From Chrysaora quinquecirrha (Eukaryota > Cnidaria > Scyphozoa > Semaeostomeae > Pelagiidae), in contig JACTAT010000044.1 of NCBI GenBank assembly GCA_014526335.1, positions 1 through 64,000 of the forward strand: a stretch of DNA of 64,000 bases. Reading direction: 5' to 3'. Shown one piece after another: positions 21,401 to 33,329 of the stretch; within the stretch, counting starts at the first letter, position 1, and the number at the start of each line of letters is the position of its first letter. The position numbers were made by a program, and so were the translations under genes. The notes beneath the pieces are model-generated. The model had not been told where the DNA came from. It saw nothing but the letters and a program-made list of their open reading frames with translations, and did no database searches.

Positions 21401-23276
21401 GTGGGGTCGGCATATAATAAAAAATTTTTCTTTGATACATAAGTTACATCTTTTACTGGATTTGTCATAGGCTCGGCTCGTTGAAAGGATTTTCCATGAA
21501 ATGGTGTAGTCGATGTTTTCGTCCTTGAGTTTCCAAATGTATTTACTAAGTTCCGTTGAGTGTCTATGTTTGTTGTGTCGAAAAGATGATGTGTGACTTC
21601 TGTACCTGGTCTTGAACTCGTTTTCTGTTAGTCCGACGTATGTTTCTGTGTTGTTGTTGTCTTGTCGTGTAACAGTGGCTTGGTAGATTACTGATTTTTG
21701 AAGGCAGTTCTCGTTGAGTGGGCATGTGTTCTTGCGTCGGCAGTTGCATGTCTTATTCTCCTTAGCGTTGGTAGTAGTATTATTGTTGTTGCTGCTGTTG
21801 CTGTTGGTGGTGTTATTGTTGCTGTTGTTGTTGATGATGGTGGCGTTGCTGTTACTGTTGCTATCTGGCTGCCGTAAATTGATGATGTTCTTATTGTGAA
21901 TGTTGATAATTTGTTTGGTGTTGTTCATGCAGCTGTAACTGATTTTGACGGTGTTTCGATTGAAAATTTTGCGTAGTGGGTGGTTGACAGGAAAGTGCTT
22001 GTTTATTAGGGTGAGGAATCTGTGGCGATGTTGGTGCTGACATTTTGCTGTAGGGTGGATTGTACCAGAGTATATTGTTCCGTTGCCTGTTCCTTCGTTG
22101 TGTGGCAGTAGTTGGTTTGTATTCCAGTGTGTATTGGTATCCGCTGTTGTCGAGTGCTTTCTGGTAAGGGGGGGCTGCTTGGTCGAAAGATGCTTTGTCG
22201 GATGAAAGGGATGAAAGTCGCTTGTTAATGCCGTCCGGTATGTTTTTGGTGGTTACTGGTGGGTGGTTGCTTTCACGGTGGACATATTGGAGAGTAGTGT
22301 CAGGCTTGGTGAAGGGCTGGTAAGTGCTGTTCCGTAGGTTTAGGGTGACGTCGAGGAAGTTGATGATGTGTTTGTTTGCTTCGATTGTGATGCGTAGTCC
22401 GTTCTTCTGAAAAATACTGCAAATTTGTTTCTTAATGTTTTCAGTTTGCCTTGGTGTTGCGTTGGTAGATGCGAGTCCGTCGTCCCGGTAAAGTCCTACG
22501 TTGATGTTGAGGTGTTGTAGTTGTGAAAGGAGGAAACTTCCAACTAATTCGCATGTTTCAGCTCCGTCGAAGCTCCCCATTGTAACGTCGAATGTAGTGT
22601 TCCTTTCTTTTGCCATGGTTGCTGTTCGTGTATGAGGATGGAGTTTTTGGCGTGTATGATGATGTCTCGTTCGTCTGCGGTAATGTTGTCGTAAGATGAG
22701 GCGAAGTTGAGTGCTTTGTTGAGGAGGTCTTGGCTGATGGATGGATAAAATTCTCTGACGTCGAAACTGATGAAGCTGTGATCTTTCTTATTTTGATGTT
22801 TTCAAACCATTTGATGACTGATGACGTGTTTTCCATTGGTTGAACTTGGTTGCTTTAATGATGTTAGTGTTGACTCGATCGAGGATTTCTTTGCTGATTT
22901 TGCCAATTTCGGATTTGGTGGGGTTGATTAGTCGGCAGGTGGGTTTGTTGTGGAAGTTTGGTTTGTGGTCCTTTAATGTGATGAAGGCTTCTCTGTTGGC
23001 TGTGGGGTCTACCCTATCTTCTATGCCTAGTTTTGTTGTGATGTTCTTATTTTTCCTGTGGATGGCTTGTACTGTATCCGGTGTTGTTTTCTTATACGTT
23101 TTGGTGATGTTCTGTTTCAATAGAGTGCTGTATGTTGGTGGCTCGAGTTTGTAGAAGTTCGTTGTTTTGTCGGCAGGGATGAGAAGCTTGGTTTCGTCAT
23201 TAATTTGTTTGATGTCGTTCTGTAGTTTGTTGAGGAATGGGTTGTTCACGTGCTTGAATTTTATTGCTTGTATCAT
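21323..23276 (-). pseudogene. Penelope-like reverse transcriptase and GIY-YIG-like endonuclease
   Basis: From 23276: LLIPADKTTNFYKL and FITLKDHKPNFHNKPTCRLI (RT fingers), then in another frame [14 protein letters not shown] (motif A). From 22616: [20 protein letters not shown] and [10 protein letters not shown] (motif C, catalytic YxDD). The C-terminal frame 21928-21323 has an Asn-rich linker, a Cys-rich segment (CNCRRKNTCPLNENC) and ETYVGLTENEFKTRYRSH, a GIY-YIG-like core. Two frame changes (near 22800 and 22610) and one at the linker near 21900 break the polyprotein. Catalytic residues are kept, so the loss is not ancient. Confidence 0.8.
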
Positions 23277-23318
23277 GCTTGTATCATGAATTTTATTGCT
23301 TGTATCATGCTTGTATCA

Positions 23319-23655
23319 TGGCCACCCTAAACAAGAGAAATGAACTCGTGTCTGCCTGCCGCCACCGAAACAAAGCACTCATAGTCAACACATAGCCGCT
23401 TACTACTTAACCCCGGGAATTAAGCAATCAGAATCACATCGCAACATGAAGAATAGAACGGAACTCTTTTGATTTTAGGAACAATTGAACGAAAATTGTA
23501 AATTATCTTTTTTAAATTTTCTTAATTACCCCTAGCATATAAATGATGGAAATAGGAATATATTTATTTGCACATCTCCTGATGAGTGGGAAACCACGAA
23601 ACAGGCTTGTCGAGATGAAGAGTCTAGTCTTTTGAGTCTTGTCTTCTTAGTATAT
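23319..23655 (-). repeat. Right inverted copy of the Penelope-like element
   Basis: It repeats the 3' end of the frame on the plus strand (MATLNKRNELVSACRHRNK and stop), followed by the same untranslated tail as on the left. About 56 bp of unshared sequence separate it from the target duplication. Confidence 0.85.
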
Positions 23656-23729
23656 ATATACCGCTCTACTTAAATGTATCGAGCACTTTTTCGGTAAACC
23701 GAAACACAGACTTCGTATTTCATTTATAT

Positions 23730-24075
23730 GCAGTAGAAGGCTATTTACATTTAGAGAAGCAATCGCCATGCCTTTTCTGTGTCCAAGTGCTGTATCTCTT
23801 TCTATGTGTTGTTCGGGTCGAGGAGTGGTAGAGTGAGCAGCCTCTCCTTTGCCACTGCTATTTGTATTTACATTAAATTGTTCTTTGGCAGAAACTGGAA
23901 TAGATTTTAACGATGATTTGTTAGCTTTTACATTGTTTAATCAAATATTATGCAAAAAATCAATTTGGTTACCTATAAGAACATTAGCCCCAGCTGTATT
24001 GAGATGAAGACCCCCATAATCTAAATGCTCCAAATGGTCCAAGAGAATCACAGTTGGTGGAAAATTCATAGTGTT
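23730..24075 (-). pseudogene. CR1/L2-type LINE 5' part (SGNH-like end and endonuclease start)
   Basis: The minus strand reads HLDYGGLHLNTAGANVLIGN, a C-terminal SGNH-esterase-like motif seen in ORF1 regions of cnidarian LINEs, then (after a TAA) GHRKGMAIASLNVNSLLLHI at the endonuclease start. The text stops at INEIR, exactly at the Penelope target site, and resumes at 21047. Confidence 0.6.
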
Positions 24076-24097
24076 GTTGGAGATGTCTGGTATGCAA

Positions 24098-25243
24098 GGC
24101 ATGGCAGATTTATTCACTGAAGGAATGAATGAAGTTGCCTTGGAAGTACTTGCCAAGGAAAGGAAAAAGAAACAAACATGGATGACAAATTGAATCTTGG
24201 ACAAATGCGATGAGGCAACAAAATTCAATTCAAAGACCAAGAACATAATGAGAGATACCTTGTTGCCAACAATTCAGTAAGAAAAGAAAATAAAAAGGCT
24301 TGTGAAGATTTGTTACAAGAGAGATGTGCACAAATCACAAGTGCTTTTGAGAGGAATGACTCGAGAATAGCATAGAACGTAATCAAGGAGATAACTAAGG
24401 AAAAATCAACGAAAGTCTCAGTCATTGAAGATAAGGACAGGAAGTTGCTAACTGAAGCCACAAAATTCAAAAGCGGTGGACTGAATACATTAGAGATCTA
24501 TACAGTTATCCCACCTCAACAAATGCCGAAATTATAACTGAATTGGAGGAAGGAGGACGGGGTCTGGATATTGACAAGTGAACGAACCAGAGATTTTGAT
24601 AAGTGAAGTAGAGGATGCTATAAGGTCATTAAAGAACAGAAAAGCGGTGGGACACGACAAAATACCATCAGAGCTGTTGAAATTTGCTGGAGACAATACC
24701 GTCAATGTTTTACACAAAATATGCAACTGTGTGTGGAAGAGTGGACATTGGCTAACACAATGGACAAATACTCTAATCATACCACTTCCGAAAAAAGGGG
24801 ATTTGAAAAAATGTACCAATTATAGAACAATTAGCCTAATAAGTCACCCAAGCAAAGTTTTACTGAAAGTGATCGCTAACAGACTAAAGAAAAGAGCAAA
24901 AGAAATATTAGCAGAAGAACAAGCTGGCTTTAGAAGCGGAAGAAGCACCGTAGAACAGATTACGAATGTTAGAATACTAGGAGAAAAATACCGTGATCAT
25001 CAGCACAAAATCCATCACAATTTTATTGACTTTAAGGAAGCATTGGAAGAAGTGTGGAGAAAAGCTCTCAGGTTGGTGATGAGAAAGCAGAACATGGGTA
25101 CAGGGTTGGTTAAAGTGGTTGAGTCCTTATACGAAGGAAACAGCAATGCAGTATTGACTAATAGTGGTGTATTGGAATGGTTTCAAACCACAGTTGATGT
25201 GGGTCAAGGATGCATCCTTTCTCCCTGCCTCTTTAATATTGTA
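24098..25243 (+). pseudogene. RTE-type LINE, linker and first half of RT
   Basis: Starts with MADLFTEGMNEVALEVLAKE and KKKQTWMTN, the linker between endonuclease and RT. From 24578 the RT frame is open: AIRSLKNRKAVGHDKIPSEL, LIIPLPKKGDLKKCTNYRTI, AEEQAGFRSGRSTVEQI, FIDFKEALE (motif A; the usual F/Y after KEA is missing) and QGCILSPCLFNI. The text breaks at about 25243 and resumes at 25875. Confidence 0.75.
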
Positions 25244-25874
25244 GTACTGCTAAATTGAGGGTTATGTATAGGCTAGCGTCGGACAACTAGGATGGTTAGC
25301 AAGTAACTTGAAAAAGTACTTTAATCAGTATTATTCCGATACCTAAGTTTAGACACTCATCGCTTGAGAAAGGATGAGGTGTACTCGTTTTTTTGTTGCA
25401 TGCTCTTTAGGACTTTCAGTGCTTGAGAAGGACTGGGGAGTTCCTGTTTATTTTTTAGCTGAATTTCCATGAGAGTATCGAGGGATGTTCTTGGGTATGA
25501 GCCAACAGAATCACGTTTTAGCCTCAGGGAAATCCTTAGGATCGAAGTTAACATAAGGTTTATGAAGCATCAAATATTGTTTATTATTTATTTGTATTTC
25601 ATTGCGTAACAATTAACGTAAGTCTTATATGTAATTACTGTGTAATTTAACACAAACAGCCTCAGTTATTGACCATATAAGGTAAATAAGTAGACATTGT
25701 GTTTGTGAAGCAAAATGTATAAATGATCTTGTAAGGTTTAGATAAGGGAATTCTTGGCTCAATGGCAATGATCTCAGATCACCTTGCAGAGTTGATAAAT
25801 GAAATGAACCTCGACGTTTAAGAAGTTGTGCTTTCTGTGTTTCATCTATCCAGCCGGGCATAACCTGTTTAAAA
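25244..25874. mobile_element. Unidentified insertion of about 630 bp inside the RTE RT
   Basis: The RT text breaks after LFNI and resumes as FLEQIMLDALENY. Flanks resemble a short duplication (TTAATAT on the left, TTAAAATAT on the right). The insert has minus-strand open frames (for example MPGWIDETQKAQLLKRRGSF) that I do not recognise, and no obvious inverted ends. Confidence 0.5.
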
Positions 25875-26322
25875 TATCTTTTTAGAACAGATTATGTTAG
25901 ACGCTCTTGAAAACTACTCAGTTACAATAAAATTATGTGGCAGACGGATTTCTAACCTGCGATTCACAGGTGACATTGACCTCATTGCTGGGTCTAGAGA
26001 AGAACTAACAGACCTCACTAATAGATTGCACTCAAGGGCAAGGCAGTATGGGATGGAAATCATTGCCAAGAAAAGCATAACCATGGTTACTTCAAGATTC
26101 GGCAGACACGACATTGATACAACACCTATCAAAATCGGTGACACAGAGTTAGAAGAGGTTGAAACATTCAAGTACTTAGGATTGATGCTCAAAAGGGAGG
26201 TCACTTCAGAACAAGAAATAAAGAAGAGACTTGCTATTGCCACAAACCAATTGTCGAAGTTAACAAAACTATGGAAGTTAGGATCAATATCCATTCATAC
26301 TAAAACTAAACTCCTAATTTGA
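25875..26322 (+). pseudogene. RTE-type LINE, second half of RT
   Basis: Reads FLEQIMLDALENYSVTIKLC, then NLRFTGDIDLIAGSREEL, where the catalytic F-A-D-D has become F-T-G-D, so the first Asp is lost. ETFKYLGLMLKREV and RLAIATNQLSKL follow. It ends at about 26322, before the usual YGxETWTL tail. Confidence 0.75.
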
Positions 26323-26389
26323 TTAACATCTGATAACATTAACATCTAAATTGATTGAATCATCAAAGTGACATTTTTTTCTTCAACAG

Positions 26390-28990
26390 TCAGTTTGGTG
26401 GACTTCTTTCTGTTGCAAGAGAGATCGGACTTGGTGAAGAATTGGACATTCGAATTGGACGATTGGATATTCATTACAACAGATATTCAATGAACACTGA
26501 TGCACAGGTTGAGCTTAAAATGCCACTTATAAGAGGAGGGACTGACAAGCTCCAAGGTATCAAAAGTTCCATTTTTGAGAAAAAATTAAATATGTTCAAA
26601 CCATTGACCGTAGCTTGCCAGTATCCTTCTTTGATAATTTTATTTTACCCAACAGTACTTGTCTATCCTGTCGAAATAATCTTCTCACAAAAAAAAGCAC
26701 ACATTGTCATCGAAGTCAGTGGAGAATCCAGTATGTATCAAATAAAACAAACAAAATAGGCATCGTCTACAGCAAAGCAGTTGAAATGTCTCACAGAAAA
26801 AGAAAAACATGATTTTGAAGAAAATAGACCTCATAGAGGCCCCTAGAGTAACTTAATTTTAAATTCATCGTCAAGGGGCATTTCATCCTTCAATAAGACA
26901 TACAAGATTTCTCTTTCTAAGAGACTCTTTCCAGGATCTGTAATCAAGGGTCAAATTCACGTTTCTTTCGGATTTAAACTTGATATAGTCTTTGATTTGA
27001 TTGGTATAGGGTTTGTAGCTTCACTTTCACTAGCGTCGGATGTTTTAATCTTATTATTAAATTAATTCAAGGATGACAAGCAAGACAAGCAAAAACATTT
27101 TTTTTCTTCCTGATGATATGCTTGCCTATCTAACTAATTAAGTTGTTTTGCACGGAAACATTTGCCCTTCCTTTTTGTTATAACAATACATAGTCAAGGG
27201 ATGATTGCTTCTTTTGAGCTGAACTCAACTGAACCAAAATGCTCATTTGGAATAATTTTCAACTACGCTGTTTAATTCATTAACAGAACTGCCATATATA
27301 CTGCTTTTCTCCATGATATGTTTTAGAACTGAAGAAAATGAAAGAAAGTAAGCTGATTGAAGACCATTCAGTGATGGCTGTAACAAGAACTGGGGCTTGT
27401 GTACATTGGCCTTGGCACATAGAATTAGGTCACTGCCATATTCGACTTCTTCTAAGATACGAGGCAAATACTAATGGACAAATAAAGCGATTTCGGAAAG
27501 GTATTGGTTTGAAATCCTACCCTAATTCTGTTCATTTCTTTTTGTAAAAGGACGTTTTATAATTGGTCTTAATATCTTTCCGTTACAGGCCATTATGAAA
27601 TTTGCATCAAATCATCTAAAACACCTTCGATTTCCATCCTAGACTGTCTTTCAGGAGCAAAATTGCAAAAAAGACCAGCCAATGCTTCTTTCACCAGTGA
27701 CATTTCAACAGTGCAAATAGACAGTGACATTGAGCGTTTAGGCGAAGAAGACGTACGCCTAAATCTGCAATGGATTTTCTTGTACTTGAATTTACTTCAT
27801 GTTCTTAAGTATTGTTTACCGATTTGTTTATCAGGAGTTCACATACTCAACAACGTCCTGATTCAGATATTGAATTAGAGGAACGAGAGGATTGTGATTG
27901 CGAGATGTTGGATTGTCAGACTCAGACAGTGATGATGAAGAGTGCCTACAACATCATTCAGACGGAAATTCTGATGATTAAGATGAAGATGATGGATTGA
28001 TAGTGTACAAGATTGAAAAGGCAGACCGGTTGTGCTACAGATTTGATTGCCTTCTACGATGTGGTTTAATCCCTAAAACAGGAATACTCTACAAATTCCT
28101 CACTGATGTTGTTGAAATTTCATTTGACCCTAGACATCAATACGATAAGGATGTGGTGGAATTTTTTAATAGCATCAGACATCTTGGAGGAAGAAGAACC
28201 GTTAGCTTCATTAGAGGTCCTATAAACATCGGACAAGGCAAGAAAAGGTCCATACAGCCCAAAGGAAGATGTTGACTGGACTTTGGTGGACCAATGGAAA
28301 ATGTATGCAATAAACATCAAGCTGGGTATACTATAAAATCTGGAGTCCTAAAGCCATTTAGCCTTGCTCACTTAAAGCTTTGCGATAGGAGTCATTTGCC
28401 AATCAGAGTTTTGTTCAGTAAGATGTAGTCTATGTTTATCCTTGTGTCTTTAGCAATGATGGGAATGCTTTAAAGCCAAGCCTTGAATATGATCCACTAG
28501 TGAACCAGAATGTTGGTCTCACTTTTGAACTAAATTCTGCATTTGTCAAGAAAAACAAAGATGTGATGCCAAAGTTTATAAGAGAAAACATCGTAACAGA
28601 AGTGGTTATATCAGCTGTCACAACAATCACCAATGGGGTCAGTCTGCCTTGCATTGTTGAATACACCAGTAATTCAGGGAAGACAGGAGATGCAATTGTC
28701 AAGTCATGGTCAGAAACAAAAAAGGTGTTGCAAATATGTGAATCATCTCAGAAGAGCATATCTTAAAGGACGTCAACAATTGCAAAAGTATGTGTGACAA
28801 ATGCTTATCTTTGAAGTCTGTTTGCAAAAAATGAGCTTTTGCTGGCCAAGAAAGTTATTTGCCATGAATCTTTGGCTCCTTTAAAGCTTAATGGGACAGA
28901 AATAAAACAAGTGAAAAATCTAAATCTCTAGGGGTTATAATTGGACACGAGAGGAAGCACAAATTACTATACTTATTTTTAGTCAACTCT
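26390..28990 (+). pseudogene. Uncharacterised multi-exon relic
   Basis: Exon-like blocks with AG/GT borders follow each other: SQFGGLLSVAREIGLGEELD (26390-26560), EDHSVMAVTRTGACVHWPWH (27336-27499), GHYEICIKSSKTPSISILDC (27591-27750), an acidic block near 27900, then DRLCYRFDCLLRCGLIPKTG and SFDPRHQYDKDVVEFFNSIR (28010-28240), GGPMENVCNKHQAGYTIKSG, and NVGLTFELNSAFVKKNKDVM with VEYTSNSGKTGDAIVKSWSE (28500-28760). A possible 36-bp intron lies at 28420-28455. The last blocks resemble a repeated family of uncharacterised cnidarian proteins that I know only by appearance. Frame changes near 28270 and a TGA near 28273 suggest decay. No function is claimed. Confidence 0.45.
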
Positions 28991-29022
28991 GCGGTAAAGT
29001 GAGCAATTGGAAATCATTAAAA

Positions 29023-30163
29023 ATATGTCTAGCTGCGAATCAACAAATTCTTTTTCCTCCGAAATATCATCAAATAATAGTGAGGAAGTATTTGAAGACT
29101 TCGGTGGCAAGTATTTGCCTTATCAAAACGAACCTGTTGCGAATGAAAATGAGGATGACGAGGATGGGCCTAGAGCAGAAGATCAACCTGAAGATGAGGA
29201 TGGAAGTCTTCCTGTGGTATTCTGTGAAAGATTTGAGGGAAATCGTCCAGTTAGGCAATGGTAAGATATATTTCTGTTTTTTTTTAAAAGAATATTTGTG
29301 TTTGGTTTGCTAAGTTTGTCGAACGAGCCGCTCGGGCCAGAGTAGTTCATGAATTTTATTCTTGCCTTGCTCTTTTTGTTTTTTGTGGTTTCAATTATAT
29401 AACTGGCATGTTGCTCATTGTGATATGCATGCTGCGTGCAGCAGCAGAAGCAATGTTCTTGGTGAAGCTCCATTGCATGCTACATAGATCCTATTTATCA
29501 ACCAAGATAAGCCTATTTATCACAGCAATGTTACATTGCAGGTGTGAGTGTGGAAATTGTTTTGAAGAACACCTTGAAACTGCAAGAGAATTTCGTTGCT
29601 GTCATTAGGTTGCTCCTACTTTTGACAAAATTGTGAATGATGGTCTTTCCGACACAGTCCAATGCATTACAGAACATGAGGACTATAGAGCTTTCACCAG
29701 CCGAAATATTTTTTTAAACGTTGGACCTTTGTTTTGCACCAGGAATGGGAGACAATATACACAAAGAGCCAATGTCACAGAAAATGAGTAAGTATCAATG
29801 CAAAGTAAATTGCAAAGAAAAGTTTAAAATATAGTTGTATCAGTTTTTATCAGAAAATATTGTTAGACAGTATTTTTAATAACGTTCCTGGTTACTCTAT
29901 ATTTGTAATATATAATTTATTATTCTAACATATATTGTACATAATAAGACATTTTCATTATCCAATGAATCTATATACTTTTCTGTATTAGGTATCTTCG
30001 CGCAGTTGCTTATCGCTGGTTAGCACGCTGGTTCTTTGGGTATTTAGGCTGGGATAATACTCGCCCTCCTCCTGCATGTTTCTATGGAGACATTCGTTGA
30101 AGATATGCCATTGGTGAAAGAACTGGTTGCAGGGAGACAGAAGGAAGAGCATTGATGAACTAA
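29023..30163 (+). pseudogene. P2X7-intracellular-domain-like gene, three exons, two stops
   Basis: Exon 1 (29023-29260) encodes an acidic start and ends in GNRPVRQ plus two bases. Exon 2 (29542-29787) restores W-CECGNC and carries FRCCH, the Cys-rich signature of the P2X7 cytoplasmic (ballast) domain. Exon 3 (29992-30163) encodes YLRAVAYRWLARWFFGYLGW and ends at TAA 30161. All four splice sites are GT/AG and both junctions are in frame. TAG at 29606-29608 and TGA at 30098-30100 interrupt it. In P2X7 this domain binds guanine nucleotide; free-standing versions in cnidarians have no known role. No channel segment is present. Confidence 0.7.
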
Positions 30164-30659
30164 TATTTCAGTAAGCTCTTTTTGAAATCATCATTTGTAC
30201 GATTTCAACTCAAAATTTTCATCTGTTACTTCAAATTCTCTTGCTCTTTGCTATTGATTTGTCATTTTTTTGCTCTACATTTTCTGTATGAAATGAATCA
30301 AAGTTTTTCTGATCAAAATTTTTATGAGGAAATCATACGATCTACAATCCTATTTAATTTATGTACAATAACAATTATAATTGTTCCCAGCGACCACCCC
30401 TTGGATGGTCCTTTATTGGTTGCTCACACTTTTTACACGATGGAGCCTTTCGTTTTCGGTTCCCTCCTGGTGCTGTTGTTCTGTTGTCTGTTACATTATC
30501 TCTCTGAAGGTTATTTTGTTCTTCTTCTAAAAAATCAAAAGCAAGATGTTTCATTTATAAATATGTAAAATTTGCATTGAAATTTGTACATTGGATGCAA
30601 TGCAAAAAAGCATCATGACTATAAAACTCAGATCATGTACCTGATGGTTATAAAATTTG
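30164..30659. other. No feature seen
   Basis: AT-rich sequence between two relics on opposite strands. Plus-strand open frames here are hydrophobic by base composition and match nothing. Confidence 0.35.
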
Positions 30660-32705
30660 GACCATCAACTTCCTCTTTTTATATAAATCCACAGCTTCTT
30701 CCTTCCTTTTGGTCTTTTTAATTTACTAACGGAAGGTTTTGGGACTTTCTCAGAATACCTGGTATATATTTGTTCAAGCTCCTCTTCAGTGGTTGAAAAA
30801 AGATGTTCTTTGATTCTTTTAACATAGTCTGAAAATATTTCATGGTTTTCATAAGTCTGTAAGCACATTAGAAAACAACTGGCACTTTAATTTAATTGGG
30901 ACTGGAATGGGTTTAACTGCCTCTTCTCCAAATTTGTACTTGGGAAACGAAACTCTATAGTACTCTTTTCCATCCTTTGATTTTTTTGATTCCGTTTGCA
31001 GATTTTTATTAAAATGGTATACTGCCAGTATATGCCTGTTGGATTGGATTAAAGAGTTATTTCAATTCAGATTAAGGATGGTTGGGAATATGTTATCAGA
31101 ACATGAGCTTGGGACTAGCCTTTGATTACACACCTGCATATACTTCCAATCCAGGAGAAATGAATCATCTTAGGATGCCAGTAGTTGAGAGTTGAATGGT
31201 GTCCCTCAAGACAGCTTGTTTGAGCATTCGAGGATTGCCTCTTCACATCATGCAGAAGAAGCTTGTTCATTAAATTTGATGTATTTTGTCATATGCAACA
31301 GTCCCTGTTTGTCAAAAAAGACTATTTTCAGAGTTTTTCAAAACATACTGTAAATAAAAATTGCATCGAATTTCATACAAACATGAACGTATGCATTTTG
31401 CTATTTGCTTACCATTTAAAATCCATTTTCGTGGAGGATTTAATTGTCCATGCGCACAATTTTCAAATGACTTGTCCGAACGATTATGCTTATTCTGAAT
31501 AGGATTAGCAAAGGACTTCCATTTAGCCAAAATTAAACCACTGAAACCATCTTTTGTTGATGTTGCACACCTGTAGAGATGGTTGCAGAGGGATGATAAC
31601 CAATCACCAAGAGTTTTGCAATTTTTTCTTTGCTTGCTTTGGAAATTTTCTTGGTAACTGAGCGAGCCACATGCCATATATCAAAGAAATGCCGTACATG
31701 GGGGAAAGACTCCTGCAGCCACTTGGCAACTCTTTTGTGTCTATCGGATATGAATGAGGCAATCCCTATACCAGCATCTTTCAGGTACTTGAAGCACCTC
31801 TGGACACCTACAAGTACAATACCTGAACTACTTTTGCATTCATTTGCCTAAATGAAGAAAAAAGAAAATGGTAATTAGAACTATTTTGAATTTCTCATGG
31901 AAGCAAAGGAACTTTGGAAGATGAAACGATTCTCTGTAATGTAATGATGCTTACCTGTACTAATTCAAAATGGATGATCTTTTTAATGTTTTCACGGTAA
32001 ATTGTGCAGACACCATATTTTGCTGAATGTCCTTTGAATCAAATCTTCCATCACCACAAAGAATAACTCTATGTTCACGATGAAGCTCTGTCAGTAATAG
32101 CTCTCTGTACTTTTCCCAATGGTGTATGATTGCAGGGAAGAGGAATTTTTTCTGATGCCGAAAGAAGGTGCGTGCAGTGTAAGTTGGAAGGTTGAAGTGT
32201 CTGCACACAAGTAACACTTTGCTTATTCAAGCACCAGCTGAAAGTTTTGCCAAGCTAAAAAGGATATTACCAGCAGGATAAAGACCAAGGATATAAGGCT
32301 GGGATCTCCATTTCCAACAGTCCTTACCACATGTAATGCAACTCTGATAGATGGTCACCATTGTTCCATTTTGCTCCATTCTAATGGTTGGCTTTGTCCT
32401 TAAAGCAAAACAGTGTGAAGATCTGTAGCAATATTGTATAAAACATGATAATCTTGGGTTCTTCTGGGGGAGTGACATGTGAATCTACCCTGTAAGAAAA
32501 TGTTAAAACTTACGTTTTTTTTTATAAGAACCCATGACATATGAAACCCACTTGTAAGATTTATGGCAAATAACTTGACTCCAATGGAAGCAAATTCCTG
32601 GATGACTCAGATATGTTTTCTCTGCTGATTTTGGAATTTCCACATAAGGCAATGGATATCCCAGAACACCATTGACTCTAGCAAATGTCCAGTTTGCCTC
32701 ACGGT
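30660..32705 (-). pseudogene. Kolobok/THAP-like DDE transposase relic with introns
   Basis: From 32705 down: FARVNGVLGYPLPYVEIPKS, SQPYILGLYPAGNILFSLAK, TYTARTFFRHQKKFLFPAII, VILCGDGRFDSK (first Asp), HSAKYGVCTIYRENIKKIIH ending at a GT donor near 31955, DAGIGIASFISDRHKRVAKW (second Asp), CNHLYRCATSTKDGFSGLIL, QTSCLEGHHSTLNYWHPKMI and HILAVYHFNKNLQTE. An intron with GTGTGT and CCAACAG borders (about 31135 to 31035) separates the last two. A TGA at 32227-32229 and shifts near 32030 and 31625 disable it. The family name is from memory of cnidarian THAP-associated transposases and is tentative. Confidence 0.6.
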
Positions 32706-33329
32706 GTTTTGGCTTTCGAGCTGTTCAAGATATTAAGGTTTTTCTACACTAGGATTGTACCCTTTAATAAACCACGACATAGGTGTGTACATTTTTTTTA
32801 CCGCACATGCACTTTCTGCTTCAGTCTGCTGTTTTGTTTACATATGTTGTCCATTTTTCTTGTTGTCAACAGGCATTTTGTGCATATCATTGAAACCTGT
32901 GTTAATGAATGACTGCTTTTTGGCTCAACGTCGAAAACATGGAATACATTAATCCCCCAAAGTTTTGGCAGATAAAGATTCGGCAAAAAAACTTCAGCGA
33001 AAAAACTTTTGGACACATTTCTCGTAATTTGGGACAAATATACAATTTTATTTCAAAAATATTTTTCGCGTATAAGACAACTGTCATTCGAAGATATATA
33101 ATACAGTTCCCAGAGCAGAACAGAGAAGAATGGCAAAATAGAATAAAGGACAGAACAAAAACAGCTGTGTTTGAATTGAATTTCCTCACAATATTTTATG
33201 TGAATAAAAATAATATAAAAAGTCAAAACTCAAAAGTATATAACCGAAGACTGCTTCTTAATAGTTTTGCATTCGTGTAAGTAATTTTTTGTAATAAGTA
33301 ATGTTTTGACTTTGTGTCCACAGTTCAAG

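Larger units (their letters stand above)
21066..23711 (-). mobile_element. Penelope-like element with inverted terminal copies and an 18-bp target duplication
   Basis: The element is flanked by identical 18-bp copies of TTCGTATTTCATTTATAT at 21048-21065 and 23712-23729. It sits inside a minus-strand LINE. Its end at 21061-21400 is the inverted complement of 23319-23655. This shared part includes the last 25 codons of the element's own frame. A 32-bp tandem (AATTTTATTGCTTGTATCAT type) lies at about 23257-23320. Penelope-like elements often have partial terminal copies in direct or inverted orientation. Confidence 0.8.

Noticed and set aside
21564..21899. Plus-strand Leu-rich frames and other shadows over the Penelope linker
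   Set aside because: They arise from the Asn codon repeat of the minus-strand linker.
22558..22836. Separate Ser/Thr-rich protein on the minus strand
   Set aside because: It is a wrong-frame reading of the Penelope-like RT around motif A.
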